DNA of 64,000 nt. It comes from Otis tarda. Its lineage: Eukaryota; Chordata; Aves; Otidiformes; Otididae. The stretch covers positions 21,266,501 to 21,330,500 of the forward strand of contig CM048553.1 of the NCBI GenBank assembly GCA_026413225.1, written 5' to 3'. The position numbers were made by a program, and so were the translations under genes. Positions 63,882 to 64,000 of the stretch are shown piece after piece (position 1 is the stretch's first letter; each line of letters begins with the position of its first letter). The notes under the pieces were generated by a model. It did not search any database and was not told where the DNA came from. It was given only the letters and a program-made list of their open reading frames with translations.

Positions 63882-63990
63882 AGAGATATATATGTCTGTA
63901 GGTATGTACATATATATATAGTCTTCATATATTTGTATATGCATATATACTTAAGCGAACACACATGTGTATACACACACATATATATTA
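63882..63990. repeat. TA/CA-rich simple sequence
   Basis: Irregular ATATAT, TGTATA and ACACAC runs, a degenerate microsatellite at the window edge. Confidence 0.7.
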
Positions 63991-64000
63991 TTCTTGAATA

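Larger units (their letters stand above)
50389..64000. other. Gene-poor AT-rich DNA
   Basis: Apart from the short ORF at 51898-52131 I see only simple sequence: A runs (51670-51685, 54075-54099, 54798-54815, 59569-59583) and a TA/CA tract at the end of the window (63882-63990). No recognisable exon, transposon or RNA gene. It is probably intergenic sequence or the intron of a gene outside the window. Confidence 0.5.

Noticed and set aside
1-64000. CRISPR arrays, bacterial operons, tRNA or rRNA genes
   Set aside because: No regularly spaced direct repeats with unique spacers, no cloverleaf or rRNA-like sequence, and the genome is clearly vertebrate.

Overview
The window looks like part of a bird nuclear genome. 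The evidence is several CR1 LINE copies with the avian ATTCTATG 3' end, avian ERVL-type and ERVK-type long terminal repeats (LTRs), AT-rich non-coding DNA and small exons with consensus splice sites. There are no bacterial operons, CRISPR arrays, rRNA or tRNA genes that I can see.

Positions 1-28,149 (minus strand) hold the 5' part of one multi-exon gene. Seven coding exons share a consistent reading phase and add up to exactly 319 codons: 28149-27987, 23915-23775, 20891-20797, 20717-20556, 15946-15853, 9701-9558 and 3917-3760. They encode a signal peptide, a short Cys-rich segment, one complete MAM domain and the start of a second. The gene runs off the low-coordinate end. MALRD1 is the best guess and a MAMDC4-like protein the alternative; neither is proven. 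Its introns carry two CR1 copies and one solo LTR.

Positions 28,150-45,500 are the 5' flank of that gene and are crowded with retroelements. There are two solo LTRs of about 1.14 kb with perfect 5-bp target duplications (28752-29888 and 32208-33357), a short CR1 tail, and an almost complete endogenous retrovirus on the minus strand (34584-40886). The provirus has 439-bp LTRs differing at only three sites, a tRNA-Lys-like primer site, a hydrophobic leader ORF, gag, protease, RT-RNase H and integrase. It has no env and carries a few visible lesions. Further out are a solo ERVK-type LTR with a 6-bp target duplication and a 23-bp tandem repeat (42289-42775), and an internally deleted CR1 (44024-about 45460).

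Positions 45,500-64,000 are mostly unremarkable AT-rich DNA with one CR1 tail (49964-50388), some simple repeats and one short membrane-protein-like ORF of doubtful status.

Most upstream LTRs are transcriptionally oriented toward the MAM gene, so they are possible but untested regulators of it. The unusual material is the provirus: a leader ORF ending one base before the gag ATG, a single in-frame UAG between gag and protease, a small ORF after pol, and an LTR whose ends match a different, longer LTR family.
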